A stretch of 64,000 nt of DNA, from contig DATMIW010000012.1 in NCBI GenBank assembly GCA_035554115.1, forward strand, positions 1 to 64,000, given 5' to 3'. The DNA comes from CAXTSE01 sp035554115 (GTDB taxonomy: Bacteria > Actinomycetota > Actinomycetes > Actinomycetales > Microbacteriaceae). Positions 34,640-44,270 of the stretch are shown piece after piece. The notes below the pieces were generated by a model. The model had not been told where the DNA came from. It was given only the letters and a program-made list of their open reading frames with translations, and made no database searches. Numbering within the stretch: the first letter of the stretch is position 1; every line of letters starts with the position of its first letter. Made by a program: the position numbers and the translations under genes.

Positions 34640-35878
34640 GTGGATTCCTCTGCAACGACGTCCTCGGCCGAATCAGCGCACAAAGTGCTGGTCCCCTCAC
34701 GCGAGGGATTCCTCTGGGGCGCGGCGACTGCGGCGCACCAGGTCGAAGGCAACAACATTGCCAACGACTGGTGGCACCTCGAACACTCCGGATCCGAGGT
34801 CATCGCCGAACCCAGCGGTGACGCTGCCGATCACTTTCACCGGTGGCCCGAAGACCTGGATCTCCTGGCGAGCCTTGGCCTGAACGCCTATCGGTTCAGC
34901 CTCGAATGGAGCCGAATAGAGCCCGAAAAGGGCTTCTTCTCGAACGCCGCCATCGAGCATTACCGAAAGATGGTGGCGGGATGCCTCGTGCGAGGGCTCG
35001 CGCCGATCGTGACCCTCCACCACGTCACTCTTCCGCTCTGGTTCCGCCGCCAAGGAGGCTGGTCCTCCCCCGAAGCCGCGGAGCTTTTTGCACGCTTCAC
35101 GACGAAGGTGCTGCCCGCGCTCGAGGGGGTGGAGTGGGTGTGCACCATCAACGAACCCGGCATGCAGCCGATGATCAGCCGCCTGCACGCAGGCGACCCC
35201 GAAGCTCTCAAGGCCTGGACTGGCGGTGGGATGCCGGTTCCTACTCCGCGCGAGATCGACGAGCTGATCTCGGCCCATCACAGCGCGACCGAGATTCTGC
35301 ACGCCGAAACCGACGCGAAGGTGGGCTGGACGGTCAGCATCGCCGATTTGCAATATGACGACGCAGGGCGAGTGCATGCCGACGCCTGGTTCGAAAAGTA
35401 CGAAGGACCGTTCCTTCGCGCAAGTCGTGGCGACGACTTCATCGGCATCCAAAACTATTTCCGTACGGTGTTCGATAAAGACGGCGTCGTCCCGCTCCCG
35501 TCCGGAGCCCGGATGACCGATATTTGGGAGTTCTATCCGGAGGCTCTGGGAAACTCCCTCAGGGTCGCGTGGGAAACGACCGACCACACGCCGATTCTGG
35601 TTACCGAAAACGGCATTCCCACGAACGACGACACCCTCAGAGTCGAATTCATGGATCGCGCTTTGACGTCTCTCACGGGGGCCATGAACGATGGCGTGGA
35701 CGTTCGGGGCTACCTCCACTGGTCAGCACTCGACAACTTCGAATGGGCCCTTGGCTACGGGCCTCGCTTTGGCCTTATCGAGGTCGATCCCGTCACGTTC
35801 GAGCGCAGATTGAAGCCGAGTGCGCACCACTACGCAGCGCTCGTCACGCAGGCGACGTCAGTCCACCCCCAGCTGTGA
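34640..35878 (+). CDS. GH1 family beta-glucosidase
   Basis: 412 residues from the GTG at 34640, which has GGAG 9 nt upstream; the open frame reaches back to 34502 but those 46 residues are not GH1-like and cover the operator. GH1 marks: GFLWGAATAAHQVEGN at the start, acid/base Glu in CTINEPGM (about residue 171), nucleophile Glu in LVTENGIP (about 322) and the C-terminal WSALDNFEWALGYGPRFGL. It is somewhat shorter than usual for the family, and has no signal peptide, so it would act on glycosides after import, probably by the neighbouring ABC system. Confidence 0.9.
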   Translation: MDSSATTSSAESAHKVLVPSREGFLWGAATAAHQVEGNNIANDWWHLEHSGSEVIAEPSGDAADHFHRWPEDLDLLASLGLNAYRFSLEWSRIEPEKGFFSNAAIEHYRKMVAGCLVRGLAPIVTLHHVTLPLWFRRQGGWSSPEAAELFARFTTKVLPALEGVEWVCTINEPGMQPMISRLHAGDPEALKAWTGGGMPVPTPREIDELISAHHSATEILHAETDAKVGWTVSIADLQYDDAGRVHADAWFEKYEGPFLRASRGDDFIGIQNYFRTVFDKDGVVPLPSGARMTDIWEFYPEALGNSLRVAWETTDHTPILVTENGIPTNDDTLRVEFMDRALTSLTGAMNDGVDVRGYLHWSALDNFEWALGYGPRFGLIEVDPVTFERRLKPSAHHYAALVTQATSVHPQL

Positions 35879-35974
35879 TTTGAGATCCTGTCACCGTGGT
35901 TATCCGACGCCGCGAATGACCGCATGTTTCCCCCGCGGTGACGGATGTCGTCGGCTCGGTCTAATCTGGACGGC

Positions 35975-36862
35975 ATGCCTGGCCCAGTTCTCACCTCCCC
36001 GCTCGTCTCGACTCAGTGGCTCGCCGACCACCTGGGCTCCGAGGGTCTCGTCGTCCTCGACGCCTCCGTTGTCGGGTTCACCCAGCCCAACGGCCGCCCC
36101 GGCTATCTCAGCGGGCATGAGCAGTACGTTCTTGACGGGCACATCCCGGGCGCCTATTTCGCCGATCTGATCGAAGACCTGTCCGACCCCGACGGTCCGT
36201 ACCCCTATACCCGCCCCTCCGCAGCGCGGTTCGCGGATGCGGTCGGCGCCCTCGGTATCGACGACACGACGACGGTGGTCGTCTATGACTCCGCAGTAAG
36301 CCAGTGGGCCGCCCGCGTGTGGTGGCTCTTCCGCGCGTTCGGCAACGACAATGTTGCGGTGCTCGACGGCGGGCTGACCGCGTGGAAGGCTGAGGGACGC
36401 GAGCTCGAGATCGGCCACGTCGAGGCGCCACGCGCGAGCTTCACCGCGTCCGAGCGGCCTGAGCTCTGGGTCGACAAGGCGTATGTGCAAGGCGTGCTGG
36501 ACGGCACCAACGACGCCGCCCTGGTCTGCGCCACCCCTCCGAAAGAGTTCAGCGGCGAGGTTCAGGCCCGCAAGCGTCTTGGCCACATCCCCGGCAGTAC
36601 CTCGACACCCGCCGTGCGCCTCGTGGACCGCGACGCCCGCACCTACCTTGACCCCGACGCCCTGCGCGCGGCTTTCGCCCCGGCCCTCGGCGCCCCGCGC
36701 ATCGTTACCTACTGCGGTGGCGGAATCGCGGCGTCCTCGGCCGCTTTCGCTTTGACATTGCTCGGAGAGAAATCGGTCGCCGTGTACGACGGGTCGCTCG
36801 CAGAGTGGGCGTCCGATCCCGACTCTCCGCTCGAAACGACGTTCGTAGCGCAGCCCGCGTAG
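35975..36862 (+). CDS. two-domain sulfurtransferase (rhodanese-like)
   Basis: 295 residues from the ATG at 35975, 7 nt after TAATCT (possible leaderless start; an ATG at 35945 is an alternative). Tandem rhodanese domains: the N-terminal one has no Cys (VVVYDSAVSQWAARVWW), the C-terminal one carries the active Cys247 in TYCGGGIAAS. It transfers sulfane sulfur, from thiosulfate or mercaptopyruvate, to an acceptor such as cyanide or thioredoxin. The CGGGIAA loop differs from the CGSGIT loop of the second such enzyme at 55646. It stands alone, ending convergent to a VOC gene. Confidence 0.9.
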   Translation: MPGPVLTSPLVSTQWLADHLGSEGLVVLDASVVGFTQPNGRPGYLSGHEQYVLDGHIPGAYFADLIEDLSDPDGPYPYTRPSAARFADAVGALGIDDTTTVVVYDSAVSQWAARVWWLFRAFGNDNVAVLDGGLTAWKAEGRELEIGHVEAPRASFTASERPELWVDKAYVQGVLDGTNDAALVCATPPKEFSGEVQARKRLGHIPGSTSTPAVRLVDRDARTYLDPDALRAAFAPALGAPRIVTYCGGGIAASSAAFALTLLGEKSVAVYDGSLAEWASDPDSPLETTFVAQPA

Positions 36863-36903
36863 ACACGGCGGCGCTTAGGCGTCGTCGCGGCACAGAATCG
36901 GCG

Positions 36904-37278
36904 TCACAAATATGGACGCGTGATCAGCTCCAGATAGTGACCCGACGGATCGAGGAGATAGACGCCACGGCCTCCGTGTTCGTCATTGATTTCTCCCGGC
37001 CGCCTCCGCTGAGGGTCAGCCCAGTGATCCCGACCACTGTCGATGATTTTCGCATAGGCACGATCGAAGTGTGCGTCGTCAAGCAGGTAGGCGTAGTGCT
37101 GCGGCGGAAACTCCGTCGGCGGGGCCGCGAACTGCAGAAGGACGCCATCTTCGATCTGGATATTGGTGAACGGACCCCACGAGGGGGCCTCATCGGCTTC
37201 GAGCAGATTGCAATAAAACCGACCCATCTCGGCAGAATCTGATGAGGCGATGATCGTGTGATTGAAACGCGCTGTCAT
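36904..37278 (-). CDS. VOC (glyoxalase/bleomycin-resistance-like) protein
   Basis: 124 residues from the ATG at 37278, preceded by AAGGAG 6 nt upstream. Two beta-alpha-beta-beta-beta modules; FNHTIIASSDSAEMGRFYCNLLEA at the start and GVYLLDPSGHYLELITRPY at the end, where His and Glu would be metal ligands. VOC proteins include glyoxalases, dioxygenases and resistance proteins; I cannot choose one. Alone in its orientation between a sulfurtransferase and DUF255. Confidence 0.85.
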   Translation of the reverse strand: MTARFNHTIIASSDSAEMGRFYCNLLEADEAPSWGPFTNIQIEDGVLLQFAAPPTEFPPQHYAYLLDDAHFDRAYAKIIDSGRDHWADPQRRRPGEINDEHGGRGVYLLDPSGHYLELITRPYL

Positions 37279-37421
37279 GGTTCTCCTTGGTCTGTGTGAG
37301 TGAGGTGAGGTCACGCAAACGCACGGAGGTGCACGGATCAGGGAACGGCCAGATCGTCATTCCGGGAGCGGCCGCGGGCGGCCTGGCTGGTCTTCACACG
37401 CCCACCTTACTACCGCGGGCC

Positions 37422-39290
37422 TCAGGCGCGCGTCCCGAGCAGCGCCCGCAGCTCGGCAGCAGACGTCACCGGCAGCGCACACACGAAGTGCTCGCAGAGA
37501 TATGCGGTCGCGCGCCCCTCGCGCGACGCGCGTTCCGCGAACAACTCGAACCCCGCGTCGGCCCACACGCGCGACTGGGACTCGGTGACGACCGCCGCTA
37601 CTCCCCCGCGCCAGGCGCGCGCGACATCCACCATCTCGGCCGTGTCCGTGGTCTCACGATCGCCGTCGGGCACGACGACAACCAGCTGGCGCACCGGCTC
37701 GATCAACGCTGACGCCACCGCCAGGGCCGCGCCGAAAGCGCTCGGCTCATCGGCGGCCCGAGCCAGCGCCGGCAACGCCGCATCGATTGCCAGGCGGCGG
37801 TGAGCGTCGTCACCGGTCAACGCCGCGAGCAGCAGAGCCGCGTCCGCCACGAGGGCGCGACCGGAAGGCGTGGCTCCGTCGCTGGGGTCGGCCTCCGTCG
37901 CCAACCCCCGTGACGCAAGCACCGGATCCGGCCCCGCGGGAGCGCGCACAGTCCCGTCCCCCGCGCGACAGGCTTCAATCAGCGCCCGCCCGGTCACCGC
38001 GAACCGTACGTCGCCCGAAGCGAGAGCCAAGCGAAGCAGACCACCGGCGACCCCGCCCACATCTTCGAGGGTCGCGTGCGCATCCGAGGCCACGCCGTTC
38101 AGCGAGGCACGGCGCAAGGACGTATCGTCGCCATGCAGGGCGAGCAGCGCATCCGCCGCGTCGACCGCCGCCTGTACCCACTCGAGTCGGCTGAGGGCTG
38201 AGCCCGCCGAAGCGAGCCCCCCAATAGCCAGGCCATTGAGCCCGCTGAGCAACTTGGCATCGAGAGCCGGGGCCGGTTGCCGTGCTCGCGCCAAAGCATC
38301 GAGCGCGTAATACCCGCCCTCACTCCGGACGCCATCAATAGCGCTCTCACTGTCTTGCGCCGCCGCGAATCCGCCACCCGGAAGCCGCAGAGTCTCTAAC
38401 AGGTAGGACGCAATCCCCTCTGCGACCTCAACAGCCGCGGGATCATCTATTCCAATGGCGGCATACAGAGGCAACAGCTGCGCGTTGTCGGACAGCATCC
38501 GCTCGTAGTGCGGTTCGCTCCAGTTGCGCTGCACCGCGTACCGGAAGAACCCGCCCTCCACGGCATCACGTAGCGGCGACGCCGCAATTGTCGCGAGGGT
38601 GTGCCGGGCAAGACCTTCGGCAGTTGAATCCCCCGCAGCTCCGCGCGCGAGCAGAAAACTGAGTACCGGCGCGTTGGGAAATTTGGTGCCGCGCCCCAGA
38701 CCGCCGAACTCCGGGTCAGTCAGCGACACCAGCCGCTGCACCGCAGCATCCAGGTGATCGCGGGTCGGCAGCGTGGAGGCGTCAACCGGACGCATCGCCG
38801 CCACCGCATCCCGGATCGCCTCCCCCGTCTGCACGACCTCGTCGCGTCGATCGCGCCAGGCCTCGACAATCGCCTCGAGCACGGCACGGAACGCCGGCAC
38901 TTCGCCCACCTGCTGCGGCGGAAAATAGGTACCGGCATAGAAGACCGTGCCGCTGGGTGTGGCGAACACACTGAGAGGCCAGCCGAGCGATCCCGTGAAA
39001 GCGCTGGCCGCCGCGAGGTACCCGGCATCGACGTCGGGATGCTCTTCGCGGTCGATCTTGATCGCGACCATATTGTCGTTCAGGTACGCGGCAAGCTGCG
39101 GATCTTGGAAGCTCTCACGCGCCATGACATGGCACCAGTGGCAGGTCGAATAGCCGATCGAGAGAAAGACAGGCACATTGCGACGCGTGGCCTCGGCGAA
39201 CGCCTCTTCGCTCCACGGCCACCAGTCGACGGGGTTGTCAGCGTGAGCCCGCAGATACGGGCTGACCGAGTCGGCGAGGCGGTTGCTCAT
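37422..39290 (-). CDS. DUF255 thioredoxin-like / six-hairpin protein (YyaL family)
   Basis: 622 residues. The N-terminal thioredoxin-like domain has NPVDWWPWSEEAF and the redox motif STCHWCHVM (Cys50, Cys53), followed by IKIDREEHPDVDAGYLAA. The rest is an alpha/alpha toroid like N-acylglucosamine epimerases, with GGFFRYAVQRNWSEPHYERML and GGGFAAAQDSESA. The family (spermatogenesis-associated protein 20, YyaL) has no settled function. It lies 56 bp from an aldo/keto reductase gene on the same strand. Confidence 0.9.
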   Translation of the reverse strand: MSNRLADSVSPYLRAHADNPVDWWPWSEEAFAEATRRNVPVFLSIGYSTCHWCHVMARESFQDPQLAAYLNDNMVAIKIDREEHPDVDAGYLAAASAFTGSLGWPLSVFATPSGTVFYAGTYFPPQQVGEVPAFRAVLEAIVEAWRDRRDEVVQTGEAIRDAVAAMRPVDASTLPTRDHLDAAVQRLVSLTDPEFGGLGRGTKFPNAPVLSFLLARGAAGDSTAEGLARHTLATIAASPLRDAVEGGFFRYAVQRNWSEPHYERMLSDNAQLLPLYAAIGIDDPAAVEVAEGIASYLLETLRLPGGGFAAAQDSESAIDGVRSEGGYYALDALARARQPAPALDAKLLSGLNGLAIGGLASAGSALSRLEWVQAAVDAADALLALHGDDTSLRRASLNGVASDAHATLEDVGGVAGGLLRLALASGDVRFAVTGRALIEACRAGDGTVRAPAGPDPVLASRGLATEADPSDGATPSGRALVADAALLLAALTGDDAHRRLAIDAALPALARAADEPSAFGAALAVASALIEPVRQLVVVVPDGDRETTDTAEMVDVARAWRGGVAAVVTESQSRVWADAGFELFAERASREGRATAYLCEHFVCALPVTSAAELRALLGTRA

Positions 39291-39346
39291 GGTCGCCGGT
39301 TCATATGGATCGGATCAGTGGGCGGGGCGGAAGAGGATGGGCCGGA

Positions 39347-40180
39347 TCAGAATGTGGCGGTGTCGGGATCGGCGCCGACGCGCTGACCGCGATCCATGGC
39401 GTTGATTCCGGCCATCTCGTCAGCTGTCAGCTCGAAACCGAAAACGTCGAAGTTCTCAGCCATCCGCTCCCGCGAATTGGACTTCGGGAACACGATGAGG
39501 TCCTGTTGCAGATGCCAGCGGATGACCACCTGGGCGGGTGATACTCCGTGAGCGGCCGCGGCATCCTGCACGGCTTTTTCGCCGAACAGATCGTATTTGC
39601 CCTGCCCGAGCGGGCCCCAGGATTCAATCCGGATGTCGTGCTTCGCCGCCAACTCACGCAGCTCATGTTGCGCAAACGCCGGGTGCAGCTCGATCTGATT
39701 GACAGCCGGAACCGTCTTGCTTCCGGCGAGAATTTTGGCGAGGTGCTTGGGCTGGAAGTTGCTGACTCCGATCGAACGGGTCTTAGCCGCAGCCTGCAGC
39801 TTCTCGAGCGTCAACCACGACTCGAGGTAGCGGTCCTGATCGGGGCGCGGCCAGTGGATGAGGTACAGGTCGACCTGCTCCAGGCCGAGCTTCGCGAGGC
39901 TCAGCTCGAGGGCGTCGACAACCGAGCGGGTGCCCTGCTCGCTGTTCCAGAGTTTGGTCGTGACATAGAGCTCGTCGCGCGGGATCCCCGACTTCGCGAT
40001 CGCCCGGCCGACGCCAACCTCATTGCCGTACACGGCAGCCGTGTCGATGTGGCGGTACCCCACCTCAAGAGCGTCGGTGACGATCCGCTCGGTCTCATCG
40101 GGATCGACCTGGAACACCCCGAAGCCGAGCTGGGGAATGCTGGTGCCGTCGTTGAGCGTGATGCGGGGGATGCTCGTCAT
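39347..40180 (-). CDS. aldo/keto reductase
   Basis: 277 residues, NADPH-dependent TIM-barrel reductase of the AKR5 (2,5-diketo-gluconate reductase-like) group. Catalytic tetrad: Asp in GYRHIDTAAVYGNE with its Tyr, Lys in YVTTKLWN, His in LYLIHWP; the NADPH site is VFPKSNSRERMAENFDVFGF. Physiological substrate unknown. ATG at 40180, divergent from hrpA with 108 bp between, which contains TAAACT as a probable -10 for hrpA. Confidence 0.92.
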   Translation of the reverse strand: MTSIPRITLNDGTSIPQLGFGVFQVDPDETERIVTDALEVGYRHIDTAAVYGNEVGVGRAIAKSGIPRDELYVTTKLWNSEQGTRSVVDALELSLAKLGLEQVDLYLIHWPRPDQDRYLESWLTLEKLQAAAKTRSIGVSNFQPKHLAKILAGSKTVPAVNQIELHPAFAQHELRELAAKHDIRIESWGPLGQGKYDLFGEKAVQDAAAAHGVSPAQVVIRWHLQQDLIVFPKSNSRERMAENFDVFGFELTADEMAGINAMDRGQRVGADPDTATF

Positions 40181-40288
40181 AGCTCCAGACTGTCACGGTC
40201 ACGGTCGGTCTGCCGAATCGTCGCGCTGGACCGGCACAGCGCGCAGGGCATCTGCACTCGACTTCGTGCCGCCTAAACTGAAGGGCTC

Positions 40289-43200
40289 ATGTCTGCCGAC
40301 GCGCCCTACACCCTCTCCTACCCGTCCGAGCTGCCCGTCAGCCAGGCGCGTGACGAACTGGCGGCAGCCATCGCCGGCAACCAGGTCGTCATTGTCGCCG
40401 GAGCGACCGGCTCAGGTAAGACGACGCAACTGCCCAAGATCTGCCTCGAGCTCGGCCGCGAGCGCATCGGGCACACGCAACCCCGACGGATCGCGGCGCG
40501 CAGCATCGCCGAACGCATAGCCGAGGAGCTGCAGGTGGAACTCGGCGGCGTTGTCGGGTACCAGGTGCGGTTCGACGACCGCGCGAAAGCCGACACCCGC
40601 ATCAAGTTGATGACCGACGGGGTGCTGCTGGCCGAGATCAACCGCGACCGCGAGCTGCGCGCCTACGACACCCTCATTTTGGATGAGGCGCACGAGCGAT
40701 CTCTGACCATCGACTTCCTGCTCGGCTATCTCAAACAACTGCTGCCGCGCCGCCCCGACCTCAAGGTGATCGTCACGAGCGCGACCATCGACCCCGAGAG
40801 CTTTGCACGCCACTTCGCCGATGCATCGGGAATGCCCGCACCGATCGTCGAGGTGAGCGGGCGCACCTTTCCCGTCGAGATCCGCTACCGCCCCCTGGCG
40901 GCTGAGCAGTCAGAAGACGAAGAGGGCGAACCGTCGGACGACCGCGACTACCTTCAGGGCATTACGGATGCACTGGCTGAGCTCGCCCACGAGCCCGCCG
41001 GCGATGTGCTCGTCTTCCTCACCGGCGAGAACGAAATCCGGGATGCCGAGGACGCCGTGCGCGCCACCGCCGGATCCGACACCGAGGTGCTCCCCCTCTA
41101 TGGGCGGCTGAGCGCCGCAGATCAACACCGTGTCTTCGAAGCGCCGAATTCGCGCGTGAAACGCAGTCCGGGCATCCGTCGGCGCATCGTTCTCGCCACC
41201 AATGTCGCGGAGACAAGCCTCACCGTGCCCGGTATCAAATACGTCGTCGATGCCGGTACGGCGAGAATCTCGCGGTACAGCGCCCGCTCAAAAGTGCAGC
41301 GCCTGCCGATCGAGGCGATCAGTCAGGCGAGCGCAAACCAGCGGGCGGGACGGGCGGGCCGCACGAGCGACGGCATTGCGATCCGCTTGTATTCCGAAGA
41401 GGACTTCGCAAAGCGGCCCGAGTACACCGACCCCGAGATCCTGCGCACCAATCTCGCGGCGGTCATTCTTCAGATGGTGTCGATCGGTCTCGGAGACATT
41501 GCCAGGTTCCCGTTCCTGCAACCACCAGACTCGCGCGGCATCCAGGACGGCGTCGATCTGCTGCGCGAACTACGCGCGGTGGAGCAAAAAGCGAACGAGG
41601 GCGGCCTCCGCATCACCAGGACGGGCCGCGAAATGGCTCGGCTTCCGGTCGATCCGCGTTTCGCTCGCATGCTCGTCGAAGCCCAGCGACACGGTGTCAC
41701 ACGCGAAGTCGCGGCGATCGTCGCCGGGCTCAGCATTCAGGATGTGCGCGAGCGCCCGCTCACCAAGCGGCCGCAGGCGGATCAGGCGCATGCGCGGTTC
41801 GCCGATCCCACAAGTGACTTCCTCACCCTGCTCAACCTGTGGAAGCACCTGGAAGAGAAACAGGCCGAGCTGTCGTCCAGCGCGTTCCGACGGATGTGCC
41901 GGGCCGAATTCCTCAACTACCTGCGGGTGCGCGAATGGCGGGATCTGTATCGGCAGGTGCTGCGGGCGGGGTCGATGAAGGCCATATCAGTGAAGGACAC
42001 GGACTCGCGGGGCGACGTTTCTGCAGCGAACTCCGATGCGATCCATCGGTCGCTGCTCGCCGGCCTGCTGTCGCGAATCGGGCTCAGAGACGACCGGACG
42101 ACGAAGACGACCCCGGTCAAAGGGAAGAAGGTCTCGACCGACGGGCAGCTCGGTCGACGTGGATCCGAATACCTCGGCGCGCGCAACGCGCGGTTCGCGA
42201 TCTTCCCCGGCTCGGCACTCGCCAAGAAGGCTCCGCCCGCCGTGATGGCTGCAGAACTCGTCGAGACCAGCCGCCTCTTTGCCCGCACCGTAGGGGCGAT
42301 CGACCCGGCCTGGGCCGAACAGCTCGCGGGCGATCTCGTGAAACGCAGCTACGGCGAACCCCGCTGGGAGAAGAAGCAGGGTTCGGCAGTCGCCGACGAG
42401 AAGGTCATGCTCTACGGCGTGCCGATCGTGCCGAAGCGGCGCATTCAGCTCGCCCGCATTGATCCCGAACAGGCTCGCGAACTGTTCATCCGGCATGCGC
42501 TCGTCGGTGTCGATGGTGAGCCCGGCGACTGGCCCTACGAAACCCGCGGAAACACTCTTTTCGACTTCGATCGGGCGAATAGACGCTTGCGTCGTGAACT
42601 GGAGGAGTTGGAGGAGCGCACCCGCCGCCGCGACATCCTGGTCGACGATGAGGCAGTCGTCGAGTTCTACGACCGCGTACTTCCCGCGGACATTACCGAC
42701 GTGCGTCGCTTCGAGACGTGGTGGAAGTCGGCGCGCACCGCCACGCCACAGCTGCTGACCATGACGCGCGAGACTCTCCTCGCTGAGACCCCGTCGGTCG
42801 AGCTTGTCGAGACAGCGCTTGCCGGCGTCACGGACGCGTACCCCACCCAGTGGATCCAGGGAGACCAAAGCTTCCGACTGTCATATCGCTTTGAGCCAGG
42901 TGCGGATGACGACGGGGTAACTGTCGAGATTCCGATCACGCTCTTGCCCCGCGTGCGCACCGAGGGGTTCGACTGGCTTGTCCCTGCTCTGCGCGAAGAA
43001 CTTGTGACCGCGCTGATCAAGTCGCTTCCGAAAGCGATCCGAAAGAATGTTGTTCCCGCGGCGGATTGGGCGCGACGGCTCCTCGGCCAGATCAGCGACG
43101 GCGGCAACGACAACGCGCAACCCGCTCCTCTCTGCCAGGCCCTGGCAGATGCCATCCGCACGGCTACCCACACTCCGGTCTCGCCCGCTGACTTCGACGT

Positions 43201-44218
43201 GGACCGCCTGCCCCCGCATCTGCGGATGTCATTCGCCGCGATCGATGAGCGGGGCCGCCGCCTTCATCTGGCCAAAGACCTGGCGGTGCTGCAGGCAAAG
43301 TTGGGCGAGCGGGCGCGAGTGAGCGTGGCGAAAGTGACAGCCGCGTCCGACCCCGACCGTGCGCTTGAGCGCACCGGCATTACGGCATGGGACGTCGAGG
43401 AACTCCCCCGCCTTATCGAAACCCGAGTGGGCGGATCGACGGTTCGCGGATTTCCGGCGTTCGTGGACGAGGGCGCCACAGTCAGCATCCGCGTCTTCAC
43501 AACCGCCGCCGAACAGCAGCGCGAACATCGACGGGGAGTCCGTCGGCTGTTGGCGGTCACCCTCCCCAGTCCGCTGAGCTATGTGCACGAGCACCTGAGC
43601 TCAACAGAGAAGCTGCTGCTGACCGCTAGCCCGTACCGGTCGACGGCCGCTCTGCTGGATGACGCCCTGCTCACCGTGCTCGACCCCTATATGGCGACGG
43701 CGCTCCCGTTCACACGCGCGGAATTCGACAGGGTGCGCGACACCGCCTCCTCCGGATTGATGGATGCGCTGTTCGACACTGTAGGGACGGTGGCGAAGGT
43801 GATGGGCGGCGTTCGCGACGCCGATCGGGCGATCTCGGCCGCATCCAGTATTTCGCTCATGGGACCACTGACAGACGCTCGCGCACAGCTCGCCGCACTC
43901 GTGTATCCCGGTTTCGTGCCCGCGACCGGCATCACGCAGTTGCGTCGGCTTCCCATCTACCTTGCCGGCATCAGCTATCGCGTCGGCAAACTCTCCGAAA
44001 ATCTCGGTCGCGACCGCGCCTGGCAGACCGAGGTCGAGCAAGCAACGGCTCTCTACTCCGATGCGGGCGGCACACTCCCTCCGGCTCGCGATGCCCCGCC
44101 GCGGCTGATCGAGGTGCGGTGGATGCTCGAGGAACTGCGCCTGTCACTTTTTGCCCAGCCGCTTGGCGCCGCTGGGCCGGTGAGCGTACAACGCATCCGC
44201 AAAGCGCTCGCCGAATAG
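40289..44218 (+). CDS. hrpA: ATP-dependent RNA helicase HrpA
   Basis: 1309 residues, the usual length for HrpA, with the C-terminal DUF3418 region. Motif I GATGSGKTT (38-46), Ia TQPRRIAARS, II DEAHERS near 130, III TSATI, V ATNVAETSLTVPGI, VI NQRAGRAGR. DEAH-box helicase acting on RNA, linked to mRNA processing and rescue of stalled or collided ribosomes in other bacteria. Residues 836-842 (SVELVET) come from an in-frame copy of the dispersed palindromic repeat at 42795. Start ATG is 9 nt after TAAACT. It is convergent with a VOC gene. Confidence 0.95.
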   Translation: MSADAPYTLSYPSELPVSQARDELAAAIAGNQVVIVAGATGSGKTTQLPKICLELGRERIGHTQPRRIAARSIAERIAEELQVELGGVVGYQVRFDDRAKADTRIKLMTDGVLLAEINRDRELRAYDTLILDEAHERSLTIDFLLGYLKQLLPRRPDLKVIVTSATIDPESFARHFADASGMPAPIVEVSGRTFPVEIRYRPLAAEQSEDEEGEPSDDRDYLQGITDALAELAHEPAGDVLVFLTGENEIRDAEDAVRATAGSDTEVLPLYGRLSAADQHRVFEAPNSRVKRSPGIRRRIVLATNVAETSLTVPGIKYVVDAGTARISRYSARSKVQRLPIEAISQASANQRAGRAGRTSDGIAIRLYSEEDFAKRPEYTDPEILRTNLAAVILQMVSIGLGDIARFPFLQPPDSRGIQDGVDLLRELRAVEQKANEGGLRITRTGREMARLPVDPRFARMLVEAQRHGVTREVAAIVAGLSIQDVRERPLTKRPQADQAHARFADPTSDFLTLLNLWKHLEEKQAELSSSAFRRMCRAEFLNYLRVREWRDLYRQVLRAGSMKAISVKDTDSRGDVSAANSDAIHRSLLAGLLSRIGLRDDRTTKTTPVKGKKVSTDGQLGRRGSEYLGARNARFAIFPGSALAKKAPPAVMAAELVETSRLFARTVGAIDPAWAEQLAGDLVKRSYGEPRWEKKQGSAVADEKVMLYGVPIVPKRRIQLARIDPEQARELFIRHALVGVDGEPGDWPYETRGNTLFDFDRANRRLRRELEELEERTRRRDILVDDEAVVEFYDRVLPADITDVRRFETWWKSARTATPQLLTMTRETLLAETPSVELVETALAGVTDAYPTQWIQGDQSFRLSYRFEPGADDDGVTVEIPITLLPRVRTEGFDWLVPALREELVTALIKSLPKAIRKNVVPAADWARRLLGQISDGGNDNAQPAPLCQALADAIRTATHTPVSPADFDVDRLPPHLRMSFAAIDERGRRLHLAKDLAVLQAKLGERARVSVAKVTAASDPDRALERTGITAWDVEELPRLIETRVGGSTVRGFPAFVDEGATVSIRVFTTAAEQQREHRRGVRRLLAVTLPSPLSYVHEHLSSTEKLLLTASPYRSTAALLDDALLTVLDPYMATALPFTRAEFDRVRDTASSGLMDALFDTVGTVAKVMGGVRDADRAISAASSISLMGPLTDARAQLAALVYPGFVPATGITQLRRLPIYLAGISYRVGKLSENLGRDRAWQTEVEQATALYSDAGGTLPPARDAPPRLIEVRWMLEELRLSLFAQPLGAAGPVSVQRIRKALAE
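42795..42813. repeat. dispersed repeat copy inside hrpA
   Basis: CGGTCGAGCTTGTCGAGAC matches the repeat between rsmI and metG. It is in frame, adds SVELVET to HrpA near residue 836, and shows that the element tolerates coding positions. Confidence 0.8.
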
Positions 44219-44270
44219 CTCCCGCGCGAGAAAATGCGCGGGACCAGCACCGGGCCGAAAGAGGTGGAGG

